A stretch of DNA of 64,000 nt. Origin: Streptacidiphilus jiangxiensis (lineage in GTDB: Bacteria; Actinomycetota; Actinomycetes; Streptomycetales; Streptomycetaceae). Below the pieces are notes generated by a model. That model did not search any database and had not been told where the DNA came from. It saw only the letters and a program-made list of their open reading frames with translations. Location: assembly GCF_900109465.1 (NCBI RefSeq), contig NZ_FOAZ01000007.1, forward strand, positions 36,830 through 100,829, in the 5' to 3' direction. A program made the position numbers and the translations under genes. Of the stretch, positions 8,238 through 16,880 are shown piece by piece; within the stretch, counting starts at the first letter, position 1, and the number at the start of each line of letters is the position of its first letter.

Positions 8238-8557
8238 GTGATGTGGTGGTGGGAACTTCGCTACGTCTCGCTATCGGCCGGTGCACCTCTAGTGAGAGGG
8301 ATCGTCCCTATACGAGCGATCTGAGCAGCACCCGATGGGCGGTGCCTCGTTTCACTGGTCATGAACATCTGCGACTGCCCGCCGCCCGACCGTGACCTGT
8401 CCTCCGACGGCCGCGGTTGGGGCTACGAGCCCGGCACGGCATGGATCGGCCGGCCTGCGCGCGCTGCCGCGCCCACGGCGGACAGACCCCGCACGACCTC
8501 GGATGCCCGGTATTGGATCACCATCCAGCGCGGTGACGGCTCCGATACGCTCGCCAG
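8238..8557. other. intergenic, no gene seen
   Basis: 320 bases upstream of the divergent ricin-fold and DUF6225-like genes. Short frames exist on both strands but none has family character. It presumably contains both promoters; GATCGT and ACGAGCGATC flank a CCCTAT centre near 8300-8322, a weak inverted repeat. Confidence 0.4.
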
Positions 8558-8854
8558 GTGACGAACCTTGACGACTATGAGCGGTACGAGCACACGGTCC
8601 CGGAATGGACCGTCGGCGAGCTGCGAGCCGCACTCGCCGACCTGCCCGACGACGTCCCGGTCCGGATTGCTGTCCCGCAGGAGCTCACCAGCCGCGGTCC
8701 CGACGACGAGCGCGATGCCCGCTACGTCATCACCGGAACCTCTAAAGCGGACCCGAATTTCGAGACCCTCATCGGCGAAGTCGACGACGTTCTGATCCTC
8801 ATCACCGACTACCCCTCCGACACCTACGTCCGGCGGATCAACAGCACGGACTGA
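8558..8854 (+). CDS. small conserved protein, DUF6225-like
   Basis: 98 aa from a GTG at 8558. The core WTVGELRAALADLPDDVPVRI (residues 17-37; helix, then a strand ending in a Pro-Val turn) followed by a Tyr-Val-Ile strand resembles streptomycete proteins classed as DUF6225. It is acidic, cytosolic and lacks catalytic motifs. It appears monocistronic; role unknown. Confidence 0.6.
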   Translation: MTNLDDYERYEHTVPEWTVGELRAALADLPDDVPVRIAVPQELTSRGPDDERDARYVITGTSKADPNFETLIGEVDDVLILITDYPSDTYVRRINSTD

Positions 8855-8906
8855 CCACCCCAGCAGCGCGAGGCCCCGCGCCAGCGAGCCAGGCTGGGCC
8901 AGGTGG

Positions 8907-9158
8907 TCAGGCGGAGTCGCCGGGTGCCTGCTCCGGCTCGGGGCCGAGGAGCTCCATCGCGTCGTCGGCGATCGCCCAGTACTCCACAGGAACGTCGTAC
9001 TCCGCCCCCAGCGCTGCGAGATCAGCCCACGTGAGCGCCACACGCTCAGCCACGGGCTTCTTCGAACCGGCGCCCGCATCCAGATCGGCCTCGTACACCT
9101 CGACGACAACACCGTCGCCGCGCACATTGCTCACATTGAAGCCTCGGAACTTCTCCAT
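8907..9158 (-). CDS. hypothetical acidic protein, 83 aa
   Basis: The frame from ATG 9158 reads MEKFRGFNVSNVRGDGVVVEVYEAD, alternating hydrophobic strand patterns, and ends in an acidic tail (ELLGPEPEQ). The ATG follows TGAGGT. It is convergent with the DUF6225-like gene. The open frame continues upstream to 9245 but those residues are Arg/Ala-rich and less gene-like. Family not recognised. Confidence 0.5.
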   Translation of the reverse strand: MEKFRGFNVSNVRGDGVVVEVYEADLDAGAGSKKPVAERVALTWADLAALGAEYDVPVEYWAIADDAMELLGPEPEQAPGDSA

Positions 9159-9748
9159 GACCTCAGGATCAGATGCGGCCAGGAGGCACGCATCTCGAGC
9201 CCGCGGTACGGCGACGGCAGTCTCCCTGGTAGCGAGGGCCCGCAAGTTCGCGCATACTCCTCGCCTGCACCCGGTGCGGGGCTGGTCGAGATCATTCCGA
9301 GGTTAGTGATCTCGGTCAGCCGCGGAAGGTCACGCAGCTCGAAGCTGCGAATGATCATGGAATGCGCCTCTCGCCGAGGAGTCGACAACCGAAGAAACAG
9401 GCATCGACGGGCTCGCTCGCGGCATAAGTGGGCCGCGAGTGAGCCCTCAGGGGCGGATCCGCCAGGAGGCGAAGCATTCCATGCACATCAGGCTACCGAG
9501 CTCCTCCGACATGGACAGGCCTTTTCCGGGTCCGACTGCCGCCCGCAGGCACCCTGAAAGGCCGAGCTGGCATCTTTCGTGACCTGCGCAGTCGGCACTC
9601 GGTGCCGCACCGGCGACGACGATCGTGCGCGCGGATCTGCGGCGTCTGAACAGCCCTCACGGGGACGACGAGCCCCCCGTCCGTCGCCGACACCGTGGGC
9701 GCCAAGCCATCGGGCACTTCATGCGCCGAAACGACGCTGAGCGGACGC
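9159..9748. other. gene-poor stretch
   Basis: About 590 bases with only weak frames. On the minus strand near 9300-9355 a short peptide beginning MIIRSFELRDLPRLTEI looks protein-like but runs into unlikely sequence, so it may be the start of a decayed gene. Nothing else could be supported. Confidence 0.35.
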
Positions 9749-10060
9749 TCATCTCGGAAGCTCGTCCGCACCGGGCGGTGCGGCGGCGCGGAGGGCGTCA
9801 TGGGCTGCCTCGAGGATCCGAGCGAGCGGACATCCCGGTCCGGTCGCGAGACGGGGGGATCTCACCCACAGCTCTTCGAACACATCCGTGGCCAGCTGCC
9901 AGGCCTTCCGCTCGTCTTTCGTTGCCGCCCGCGCACAGGCCCACAGATAGGGGGCGAGAAGGTCGTACAGGGCGGCGAAGGCTACCTGGTCACCCGCGGC
10001 CACCTGGTCGACCAGACGTGCATACGAGGGGTTTGATGGGGCCGACGCCGAGGTGAACAC
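9749..10060 (-). CDS. ECF sigma-factor-like protein limited to region 2
   Basis: 103 aa from a GTG at 10060. Residues 12-70 (YARLVDQVAAGDQVAFAALY followed by LLAPYLWACARAATKDERKA and LATDVFEELW) match sigma region 2 of ECF factors, which binds core polymerase and the -10 element. The protein then stops after an Ala/Pro-rich tail with no region 4, so it cannot recognise a -35 element in the normal way. It is either a decayed ECF gene or a shortened relative with another role. No anti-sigma gene is adjacent. Confidence 0.55.
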   Translation of the reverse strand: MFTSASAPSNPSYARLVDQVAAGDQVAFAALYDLLAPYLWACARAATKDERKAWQLATDVFEELWVRSPRLATGPGCPLARILEAAHDALRAAAPPGADELPR

Positions 10061-10460
10061 GCACCGAATGTAGCCGCCCTGGTTCTCTTGGTGACGACTG
10101 CTCACTCATGCGAGTGGGGTCCCGCGTGCTGGCTTGACCCGCAAGGGTGCTTCCGCCCGCGGGGGCAGACCGCTGTGCGGCACGGCGTAGTTGGACAGTC
10201 CGCGCCGTTCCGCGAACGGCGGCCAGGAGGAGGGCGACGCCGAGAGGCGGTTGTCCGTGCGCGCCGAGGAAGGACGCGCTGACGCGCTGGTTGCGGGTGT
10301 GCGGTGGATTGGAACGCACCGGGCTCCTGCCCGCTTTCGCACAGGGGCACCAGGTAGGCATCGGTTCCTGACGGCAGGCGGTGCACCCTGGTGAGCCGGT
10401 CCGCGATCTGCCCGGGTCCGCGCATCGGCCCGGCTATGGAGGACCGGGTCGATGCGCGGC
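10061..10460. other. intergenic, no supportable gene
   Basis: 400 bases between the sigma-like fragment and the end of the DUF4331 operon. Both strands carry open frames only because of the base composition; their peptides are Arg/Pro-rich with no motif. Confidence 0.4.
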
Positions 10461-10823
10461 TCAGGTCCACTGGTAGTCGCTGACCTGACCGTCGTTGATC
10501 ACAGTGGTTCCGTGTCGGGCGCCGTGTTGGTGCCAGACGGTGTAAGAACCGGCGGGCAGGGGGGTGATGACGGCGGCGAACAGGGTGCGGTCGGGGAGGT
10601 GTCGTGGCCGCACGGCGGCGTGCGTGCGCTGCTCGTCCCGTCCGGCCGGGCTGATGTGGATCTCCAGGCCGTCGTCGACCGCGTTCGCGTGGATGACCAG
10701 CGCTCCGTTGCCGGCGCCGATGTCCAGGACCACGCTGCCCTTGTGTGAGGGCACCGGAAGGGGCAGGTGCTCGTGCTGGTGCGGGTCCTGGGTGTGATGG
10801 TCGGGGGTGGTGACACGGGGCAT
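10461..10823 (-). CDS. conserved hypothetical protein, last gene of DUF4331 operon
   Basis: 120 aa; ATG 10823 follows AAGGAG. The N-terminus is His-rich (HHTQDPHQHEHLP), then GSVVLDIGAGNGALVIHA, an Ile/Val beta-rich region, and SYTVWHQHG near the end. Similar actinobacterial proteins are sometimes labelled phospholipase but no lipase motif is visible. The His-rich head could bind metal (inference). It lies 115 bp after the DUF4331 gene on the same strand. Confidence 0.65.
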   Translation of the reverse strand: MPRVTTPDHHTQDPHQHEHLPLPVPSHKGSVVLDIGAGNGALVIHANAVDDGLEIHISPAGRDEQRTHAAVRPRHLPDRTLFAAVITPLPAGSYTVWHQHGARHGTTVINDGQVSDYQWT

Positions 10824-10938
10824 GGGCTGGCTCCTTGCCGCAGAGTGAGGGTCTCCGGTGCCCCGCGGTGGGGCACGGCCACGAGTGGGGCACCGGAGCT
10901 CGCATCCGGCGTGGGTAGGGCCGGAAGGGGTGGTCGGG

Positions 10939-12336
10939 TCAGGAAGCGGGGTGGTGGTAGCCGTCGTACGGGACCCCGAGGTAGGGGAAGGTGTCCAAGT
11001 ACGGGTTCTCGGGCGAGTGGTTGTCCAGTCCGTCGGTGACCTGGCCGGCGGCGGTGTCCGGGGTGTAGGAGTTGTCGACCAGGTGGTAGGTCAGGCCGGC
11101 AACGGCGCGGATCTCGACGGTGACGACGTCGTCGAAGACGCGGCGCCCGTTGGGGAATCCGGCCGCGTCGCCGGCGACCAGGCCGAGGATGTTGACGCTG
11201 GCCGTGGGGGTGGGCGGGATCGCGATGTTGAGGCGCAGCATGTCGGCCTCGGTGGTGCCGGTGAAGTTCTGGAAGCCGGGGACGATGCCCTTGGGGATAC
11301 CGGTGAGCAGGATCGCGAGGAGGTCCGCGCGCGGCTTGCCGGACGCGTCGAGCGTGGCGAGGTTCGGGAACACGCCGGGGTAGAGGACCGGGAGCAGCCC
11401 GGCGAGCTCGGGCTTGGCGACGTAGGAGGCGAAGCGCTTGTCCTCCGCGGGCGGGAGGGCGTTCCACTCGTCCTTGCGGGCCATCGGCACGATGACCTCG
11501 TTGAACAGCGGGTTGCCCAGCCGGGAGATCTGAACGAAGGGGCCGGACTCGGACTGGCCGCCGCGGCCGGGCTCGATCACGCGGGCGGCGCGGCGACTCG
11601 CGGAGGTCCACACGCCGATGGTGGCGCGGGAGTCGTTGACGTCGCTGCCGTTCCAGCCGCCCTGGGTCAGCTCGCGGATGGGGACCTGCAGCGCGAGGCT
11701 GTGGACGTTGAGCTGCTTGGTGGCGTTCACTCCGTCCTGGTTGGGCAGGCCGTGTTGCTTCGCGAACACCTGGTACTGCTGGAACGGGCGCAGGTCACCC
11801 AGGTCGAAGATCGAGCCGAGGTCGACGTAGAAGCCCTCGGCGCGCTGCCCGGCGAACACCTTCCGGCCCGGTCCCACGCCGTGTACGGCGGCCCTGGCGA
11901 GGGCCGGGTAGTCGGGGGTGGACAGGGGGCCGATGTTGCACGGCGGGCAGAGCAGGTCCCGGCCGAGGACGGTCTCGCGGCCGTGCTCGACGCGGGTGAG
12001 GGTGTAGGTCTGGAAGCGGTTCCAGGCCGTCGAGGTCAGCGAGGTGATCGGGCCGGTGTTGTAAAGGAACGTGTCGTGGTTGCGCAGGTGGGTGGTGAAG
12101 CGGAACTGGTAGCTGACGTCCGCGCGACCGTCGCCGGTGTTGTCGATGTGGATCTCGTACAGGACGTCGTCGCCGAACTCGTAGAAGTTCGGCCCACCCG
12201 CGGGGTTCTGCAGCGGGATGTAGTTCGCGATCAGGGTGACGGTGTCGCGCTTGTCGGGGCTGACGAACGCGTACAGGTCGGTGCTGTCGGCGACCGGGTC
12301 CTTGGAGATCTCGGGGGCTTCACGGTGGGACGACAC
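10939..12336 (-). CDS. DUF4331-family protein
   Basis: 465 aa from a GTG at 12336. The N-terminus MSSHREAPEISKDPVADSTDLYAFVSPD is diagnostic of DUF4331 proteins, followed by beta-rich repeats (NFYEFGDDVLYEIHIDNTGD, then ITSLTSTAWNRF). No signal peptide is present, although many relatives are exported. Function of the family is unknown. It sits in an operon: a small Tat-exported protein upstream (gap 110 bp) and a His-rich hypothetical downstream. The conserved trio suggests the three act together. Confidence 0.88.
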   Translation of the reverse strand: MSSHREAPEISKDPVADSTDLYAFVSPDKRDTVTLIANYIPLQNPAGGPNFYEFGDDVLYEIHIDNTGDGRADVSYQFRFTTHLRNHDTFLYNTGPITSLTSTAWNRFQTYTLTRVEHGRETVLGRDLLCPPCNIGPLSTPDYPALARAAVHGVGPGRKVFAGQRAEGFYVDLGSIFDLGDLRPFQQYQVFAKQHGLPNQDGVNATKQLNVHSLALQVPIRELTQGGWNGSDVNDSRATIGVWTSASRRAARVIEPGRGGQSESGPFVQISRLGNPLFNEVIVPMARKDEWNALPPAEDKRFASYVAKPELAGLLPVLYPGVFPNLATLDASGKPRADLLAILLTGIPKGIVPGFQNFTGTTEADMLRLNIAIPPTPTASVNILGLVAGDAAGFPNGRRVFDDVVTVEIRAVAGLTYHLVDNSYTPDTAAGQVTDGLDNHSPENPYLDTFPYLGVPYDGYHHPAS

Positions 12337-12446
12337 GGTAGTACCTCACGAAGAGTTGGAAACAGGGCGGGGAGAAGCGGGGGCCCGGCCGGGACCGCGT
12401 TCAGGGCGTCGGTTCCGGCCGGGGTTCCCGGGGCGAGGAGCCCGGG

Positions 12447-12755
12447 TCAGCGGGCCGCGCGCAGTAGCTGGGCGACGAGCTTGTGATCGCGGACGCGGTG
12501 GTGGCGATGGCCGTGGAAGATGTCGAGCTCGCCGGTACGAGAGTCCACGACGTGCACCATGAACGGCTCACCGGCCAAGGCTGCGGTGCCCTGCTCGGGG
12601 TCCTTGGTCTTCCTTCCGGTCGCTGCTGCGGTGCCGGCCAGGCCCGCGTTCAGGGCGAATCCGGCGGCGAAGGTCGCGGCGCCGGCCACGCCGGCGTGCT
12701 TGATCAGGCCGCGCCGCGTCATCGGCGACGGGCTGGTGTCGAGGGTTTCGGGCAT
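12447..12755 (-). CDS. small Tat-exported protein preceding DUF4331 gene
   Basis: 102 aa from ATG 12755 (GGGAGGA six bases upstream; a second ATG at 12761 is too close to that site). The twin-arginine motif TRRGLIKHAG (13-22) precedes a hydrophobic stretch ending in AGTAAATG, a Tat signal. The short mature part (PFMVHVVDSRTGELDIFHGHRHHRVRD) is His-rich and may be a metal-binding or chaperone-like element. It is the first gene of the DUF4331 operon. Its presence a few hundred bases from tatA-tatC is notable. Confidence 0.75.
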   Translation of the reverse strand: MPETLDTSPSPMTRRGLIKHAGVAGAATFAAGFALNAGLAGTAAATGRKTKDPEQGTAALAGEPFMVHVVDSRTGELDIFHGHRHHRVRDHKLVAQLLRAAR

Positions 12756-13162
12756 GGGCATTCCTCCCAGGAATCAGACGGGGTGCCGTGATCACCGGGC
12801 TCCGCGCCGACCGCCAGCACAAGGGACAGCCGCGTTCCACGTAATGGGGCGGCTGGGTGAGGCGAGGAGTGAGTCCCGGACGGGACGGCGACGGTGGCTC
12901 GCAGTCAAGCTCCAGCCATGACACTGCGTCAAGCACCAGTCGCTCAAGGTGAGTACGGGTGGCCTCCGCCTCAGCGGTCAAACCCCAGCTCACAGGCCCG
13001 CGCCGGGACCGACCGAGTGAAATCCCCTCGTTGCGACGGGGCGACCCATCCGCCAGGCGCCCGGCACCGAATCATCATCGACGGTCGACACCACGGTCAG
13101 GCAGCCAGCCTGGGCCGAATGCTTCACCCTGCCCTTGAGCCGCGCTCACCTCGGAGGTCCCG
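12756..13162. other. divergent promoter region between Tat substrate and tatA
   Basis: About 400 bases with no supportable gene, between the minus-strand DUF4331 operon and plus-strand tatA-tatC. A small inverted repeat CCCCTCG/CGACGGGG lies near 13024-13041. Both promoters must be here, but I cannot place them. Confidence 0.45.
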
Positions 13163-13465
13163 ATGCTGGAGAACCGCGCCTTGGAGATCATCATCATCGC
13201 GCTGGTGGTGCTGGTCCTGTTCGGCGCCAAGCGCCTGCCTGACTCCGCCCGCGCGCTGGGCAAGTCCCTGCGCATCCTCAAGGCCGAGACCCGAGCCCTG
13301 CGCGAGGACGACCCCACCGAGCCAGCCGCCGCTGACAGCCCCTGGTCGGACACCACCACCGCCCCGGTCCACGCGGCCCCCTTGCCACCGGTCAGCCCCA
13401 ACGGGCCTGTGTCCCACCACGCCAACGAAGAGGCCACGCCGGAGCGGCAGGCGCATACGGCCTGA
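13163..13465 (+). CDS. tatA: Sec-independent translocase subunit TatA
   Basis: 100 aa. One N-terminal membrane helix (residues 8-21, [18 protein letters not shown]) ends in the FGxxRLP motif of TatA/E, followed by the amphipathic helix [15 protein letters not shown], then a disordered Pro/Ala tail. TatA forms the protein-conducting oligomer that moves folded twin-arginine substrates. ATG 13163 follows GGAGG. It is 54 bp upstream of tatC. Normal length for actinobacteria. This is likely an extra tatAC copy, since the core tat genes are usually elsewhere; that is inference. Confidence 0.9.
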   Translation: MLENRALEIIIIALVVLVLFGAKRLPDSARALGKSLRILKAETRALREDDPTEPAAADSPWSDTTTAPVHAAPLPPVSPNGPVSHHANEEATPERQAHTA

Positions 13466-13518
13466 CCCAGGGGTGAGGCAACCTGCCCCACCCGCACCGC
13501 TCACCCAACGGAGAACTG

Positions 13519-14400
13519 GTGACCACCACCGCGCCAGTCCGGCCCGACGCCCAGACGCCCGCCAATGCACCGGACGCGGTGATGCCGCTGCGCGAACACC
13601 TCGCCGAGCTGCGCTCCCGCCTGATCAAGGCCATGGTCGCTCTGTTCGTCGGCACAGGCGCCGGCTGGATCCTGCGTGACCGCATCACCAACGCCCTCAC
13701 CCGGCCCGCGTGCCTGCTCCAACATGTGCACGGCGTCGGGACGCCAACCTCCGGCTGCCCCAACGGCGCCCTGGTGCTGCAGGGCGTCCTGGCCCCGCTC
13801 GGCTTCAGCTTCAAGATTGCTCTCGCGGCGGGCATGATTCTGTCCAGCCCCGTCTGGTCCTACCAGCTGTGGGCGTTCGTTGCCCCTGGCCTGTACCGGC
13901 GCGAGAAGCGCTTCGGCCTCGCGTTCGTCGCCGCCGCCGTTCCGCTGTTCCTCGCCGGCGCCGCACTCGCGTACGAGGTGTTCCCCAAGGGCCTGGACAT
14001 CCTCGCGTCGTTCAACCCCAGCGCGTTCGGCTTGATGATCGAAGGCGACCAGTTCCTCGACTTCTTCCTGCGCATGGTCCTGGTCTTCGGACTCTCCTTC
14101 GAACTGCCGGTCCTGATCGTCGCCCTCAACCACATCCGCGCGATCAGCGCCGCCCGGCTGCGGCGGATGTGGCGCCCCGTCATCTTCGGGATCTTCGTCT
14201 TTTCCGCTGTCGCAGTCCCCACCGGCGACCCGCTCACCATGACCGTGCTCGCTGTCCCCATCTGCCTTCTTTTCCTCGCCTCCCTCGGCATCTGCACCCT
14301 CCACGACCAGCGCAACGCCGCCCGCAACGAGGCACTCGCAGACGACGAAGTCGCGCCACTGCCTCCACCGCGCTCCATCGAACCGGATGACACCCCGTGA
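13519..14400 (+). CDS. tatC: Sec-independent translocase subunit TatC
   Basis: 293 aa from a GTG at 13519 preceded by CGGAG. The N-terminal MPLREHLAELRSRLIKA motif (about residues 23-39) is the TatC signature that binds the twin-arginine signal peptide. Six hydrophobic segments follow, with the conserved QLWAFVAPGLYRREKR loop and the FELPVLIV region. TatC is the receptor of the translocon. Nearby likely substrates are the ferritin-like lipoprotein (6128-6967) and the small Tat protein (12447-12755). Confidence 0.93.
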   Translation: MTTTAPVRPDAQTPANAPDAVMPLREHLAELRSRLIKAMVALFVGTGAGWILRDRITNALTRPACLLQHVHGVGTPTSGCPNGALVLQGVLAPLGFSFKIALAAGMILSSPVWSYQLWAFVAPGLYRREKRFGLAFVAAAVPLFLAGAALAYEVFPKGLDILASFNPSAFGLMIEGDQFLDFFLRMVLVFGLSFELPVLIVALNHIRAISAARLRRMWRPVIFGIFVFSAVAVPTGDPLTMTVLAVPICLLFLASLGICTLHDQRNAARNEALADDEVAPLPPPRSIEPDDTP

Positions 14401-14538
14401 GGCTCCGAGGGCGCACCAGCGCCGGCAGGGACGGACGGCAACTCGCACCCGCAACAGGTTCGAGGCGGCTCCTCCAGCGTCCATGAAGCGGGTACCGCGA
14501 GGAGCGTCTGTAGCGAGTGTGCTTGGCAGCCTACGGGC

Positions 14539-15030
14539 ATGACTGAAGCTGAGACTTCGACTCCGCGAGACGCGTTCGAGATGCTGATAGCGGGTAACCA
14601 CCGCTTCGTCGTCCGCACCGCCGGCCACGTCATGGGCCCCGAGGTCCTCGGCAGCATTGAGTACGGTGTGAGTGTGCTGGGCTGCCCACTGGTCGTGGTC
14701 CTGGGCCACGACTCCTGCGGCGCAGTCGCCGCCGCCCGCGCCGCCGTTACCGACAGCGCGACCGCCGAGGGTTACGTGCGTGACGTGATCGAGCGCGTCA
14801 CTCCCAGCATTCTGGCGTCCCGTGCCGCTGGACACACCAAGGACGCCGACTTCATAGCGGACCACGTCCGCAGCTCGGTCGACCTGTTGCTCGACCGCTC
14901 TCGCGCGCTGAGCGAAGCGGTCGCGGTCGGCCGTACCGCGGTGGTCGGCCTCACCTACCGGCTGACTGACGGGGCCGTTCAGCCGGTCACCGTTCGCGGC
15001 CTTGATACCGAGACAGACGCCGCAGCCTGA
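14539..15030 (+). CDS. beta-carbonic-anhydrase-like protein with active-site deletion
   Basis: 163 aa versus about 210 for close relatives. FEMLIAGNHRF (residues 13-23) is the usual N-terminal helix and VVRTAGHV (24-31) onward is the usual second half with LGHDSCGAV (His/Cys zinc ligands). Between them the expected stretch of roughly 45-50 residues, carrying the first zinc Cys and the catalytic Asp-Arg pair (CxDSR), is absent. Reading frame is kept. The product should lack CO2 hydration activity unless it assembles differently. No clear ribosome-binding site precedes ATG 14539. Confidence 0.8.
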   Translation: MTEAETSTPRDAFEMLIAGNHRFVVRTAGHVMGPEVLGSIEYGVSVLGCPLVVVLGHDSCGAVAAARAAVTDSATAEGYVRDVIERVTPSILASRAAGHTKDADFIADHVRSSVDLLLDRSRALSEAVAVGRTAVVGLTYRLTDGAVQPVTVRGLDTETDAAA

Positions 15031-15353
15031 GGGGAGTCCGGCGTTCCCGCGGCCAGGGGACGACTTTGCACTGCGCGTTGGCGCCGAGAACACCCTTGCG
15101 CAGTAGCGCCGGCGTCCGGACCGTTAGGGTGGTCGGGCTGTCCTCGAGTACGAGTCGCAGTCCGACAGGTACAGGTAGGGCAGGCCGCTCAGGTTGGAGC
15201 TGGAGGCGGCCAACGGGCCGGTCCCTGGCGACCACAGGAGCGAACCACGCCCGCCCGGGACACGGCGATCCGGCCACCCCTGAAAGCGCACCGAACACCC
15301 AGCCTCGGGACGGGCACCAGGGCGCACCGCTCCGTCGTCGTGGTCCGGCGTGA
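15031..15353. other. intergenic between convergent genes, no gene seen
   Basis: 323 bases between the carbonic-anhydrase-like gene and the stop of a minus-strand regulator. No family-like frame was found. Confidence 0.4.
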
Positions 15354-16091
15354 TCAGTGATGGGCTGTGCGGGGGATCTGGGCGGTGTCGAATTCGCCGT
15401 CGGCGATCCGGCGTGCCAGCACAGAGAGCTGGTGGTGGTGGGCGCGGGCGTAGGCGCGGAACGCGGCGAACGCCTCGTCGGTGGTGACGTGCCAGCGTTC
15501 GGCGAGGATGCCCTTGACCTGTTCCAGGACGATGCGGCTGGTGAGCGCGTACTGGAGCTGGCTGCGTTCGGTCTCGCTGTGAGCCAGGGTGCGCTGCTGC
15601 AGGATCGCGATGGTGGCCACGTCCGCCAGCGCCTGAGCCAAAGCGGTGTCGGCCTCGCTCAAATCGCGGTCGATGGTCTGGAACAGGCCCAGGGCGCCGA
15701 TCACCTTCCCGCGCAGCCGCATCGGGATCGCGTTGGTGGACACGAAGCCGGACTGACGGGCTTCGGGGGTGAACTGCGGCCACGCCTCGGCGACGCCGGG
15801 GTCTGTGAGGTTGATGTTGGTGCGCGGCTGGCCGCTGCGGTAGCACTCCACGCAGGGGCCCTGGTTGTTCTGCAGGGCGAAGAGTTCCAGCAGCCGGGTG
15901 TCCTCGTCGGAAGCGGCCAGCACCTGCAGCACGTCGTGCTCGTCGGCCAGCAGCACCCCGCACGCGGCCACGTCCAGTAGTTCCACGCAGCGTTCGGACA
16001 GCCGCTGGAGGAAGTCGATCAGGTCGAAGTCATCGATCAGGGAGTCGGCGACCTCCACGAAGACCTGGGTGAGTTGCTGCTCGCGGGCCAT
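15354..16091 (-). CDS. GAF-ANTAR transcription antiterminator
   Basis: 245 aa. An N-terminal GAF sensor domain (about 1-160: FVEVADSLIDDFDLIDFLQRL, CGVLLAD, GPCVECYRSG with two Cys that could bind a ligand, redox cofactor or metal) is followed by an ANTAR RNA-binding domain (about 180-235: LTSRIVLEQVKGILAERW, then a three-helix bundle with ALxxFR). ANTAR proteins bind paired hairpins in nascent RNA to prevent termination. It is the distal gene of a pair: its start is 5 bp after the stop of a second GAF-ANTAR gene. Confidence 0.88.
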   Translation of the reverse strand: MAREQQLTQVFVEVADSLIDDFDLIDFLQRLSERCVELLDVAACGVLLADEHDVLQVLAASDEDTRLLELFALQNNQGPCVECYRSGQPRTNINLTDPGVAEAWPQFTPEARQSGFVSTNAIPMRLRGKVIGALGLFQTIDRDLSEADTALAQALADVATIAILQQRTLAHSETERSQLQYALTSRIVLEQVKGILAERWHVTTDEAFAAFRAYARAHHHQLSVLARRIADGEFDTAQIPRTAHH

Positions 16092-16096
16092 GGCGA

Positions 16097-16813
16097 TCAG
16101 TCCTTGTCTGAGACGGGCAACGGGTTTCCGTCGCCGTTGCCGTTGAGGTCCAGGCGCAGCCGCCGTGCGACCACGTCTCGGGAGATGTCGAGGAGTGGCC
16201 GGCCGCTGCTGTACGCGTGGGCGCGCAGCCGGAGCAGGGCCTGGGGCAGGGGCAGGTCGAGCTGGACACTGACCATTCCGGTGGCTTGGTGCACGACGGC
16301 GTGCAGGAGAGGGGCCTTGTCCTGGTCCAGGACTGTCGCGCCGAGCGCTCGCCCGGTCAGGGCGTGGGCCAGGACCTGCGCGTCACCGATCTGTGCGTCG
16401 GTCAACGGCCCAACGGTCCGGCGTACGACCGTCAGCACGCCGACACGGATTGCCCCGATCGCCATCGGGAAGCAGAACACCGCGCAGACCGCCAGGGCCC
16501 CAGACTCCGTGGTCAGTGCCGGCCAGCGCCCCGCCCGGACCTGCGCCAGGTCCGGCACCAGCACCATCGCACCCGCGCGCACGGCATCGGGTCCGGGGCC
16601 TTCGCCGAGGGTGAACTGCAGGTCCTCGAACTGTCCGGCAGCCTCGTCGGTGCACCACACCAGCTCCGCCTGTTCGCCGCCGGTTGCCAGGGAGACCGTC
16701 AGCCCGTCCACGCCCAGGGTTTCAGCGGCCCGCACGGCGACTTCCGCCGCGGCGTCGAACCCGTCGTCGAGCTGGAGCAGACGCAGAACCTCGGCCATGC
16801 TGTCACTGATCAC
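16097..16813 (-). CDS. GAF-ANTAR regulator (second of tandem pair)
   Basis: 238 aa from GTG 16813, with ACGAGG 7 nt upstream; an ATG five codons later is the alternative. The GAF part (about 10-150: MAEVLRLLQLDDGFDAAAEVAVRA, LVWCTDEAAGQFEDLQF, GEGPGPDAV) is typical. The C-terminal region (about 165-230: LLHAVVHQATGMVSVQLDLPL, LLRLRAHAYSSGRPLLDISRDVV) is an ANTAR domain with the usual helix lengths. It is translationally close to the downstream GAF-ANTAR gene, implying a shared stimulus or heteromer. A small hypothetical gene precedes it (67-bp gap). Confidence 0.82.
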   Translation of the reverse strand: MISDSMAEVLRLLQLDDGFDAAAEVAVRAAETLGVDGLTVSLATGGEQAELVWCTDEAAGQFEDLQFTLGEGPGPDAVRAGAMVLVPDLAQVRAGRWPALTTESGALAVCAVFCFPMAIGAIRVGVLTVVRRTVGPLTDAQIGDAQVLAHALTGRALGATVLDQDKAPLLHAVVHQATGMVSVQLDLPLPQALLRLRAHAYSSGRPLLDISRDVVARRLRLDLNGNGDGNPLPVSDKD

Positions 16814-16880
16814 GAGACGCCTCGTTCCAGACGCCCCGAGACGTGGCGGGCGGGTGTGTTGGACTGCAACGCGCAGCGAT

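Noticed and set aside
9300..9355. Minus-strand peptide beginning MIIRSFELRDLPRL
   Set aside because: Protein-like for only about 20 residues, then low-complexity; not enough to call a gene.
10858..12486. 542-residue plus-strand open frame
   Set aside because: Val/Gly/Asp-rich antisense frame of the DUF4331 gene.
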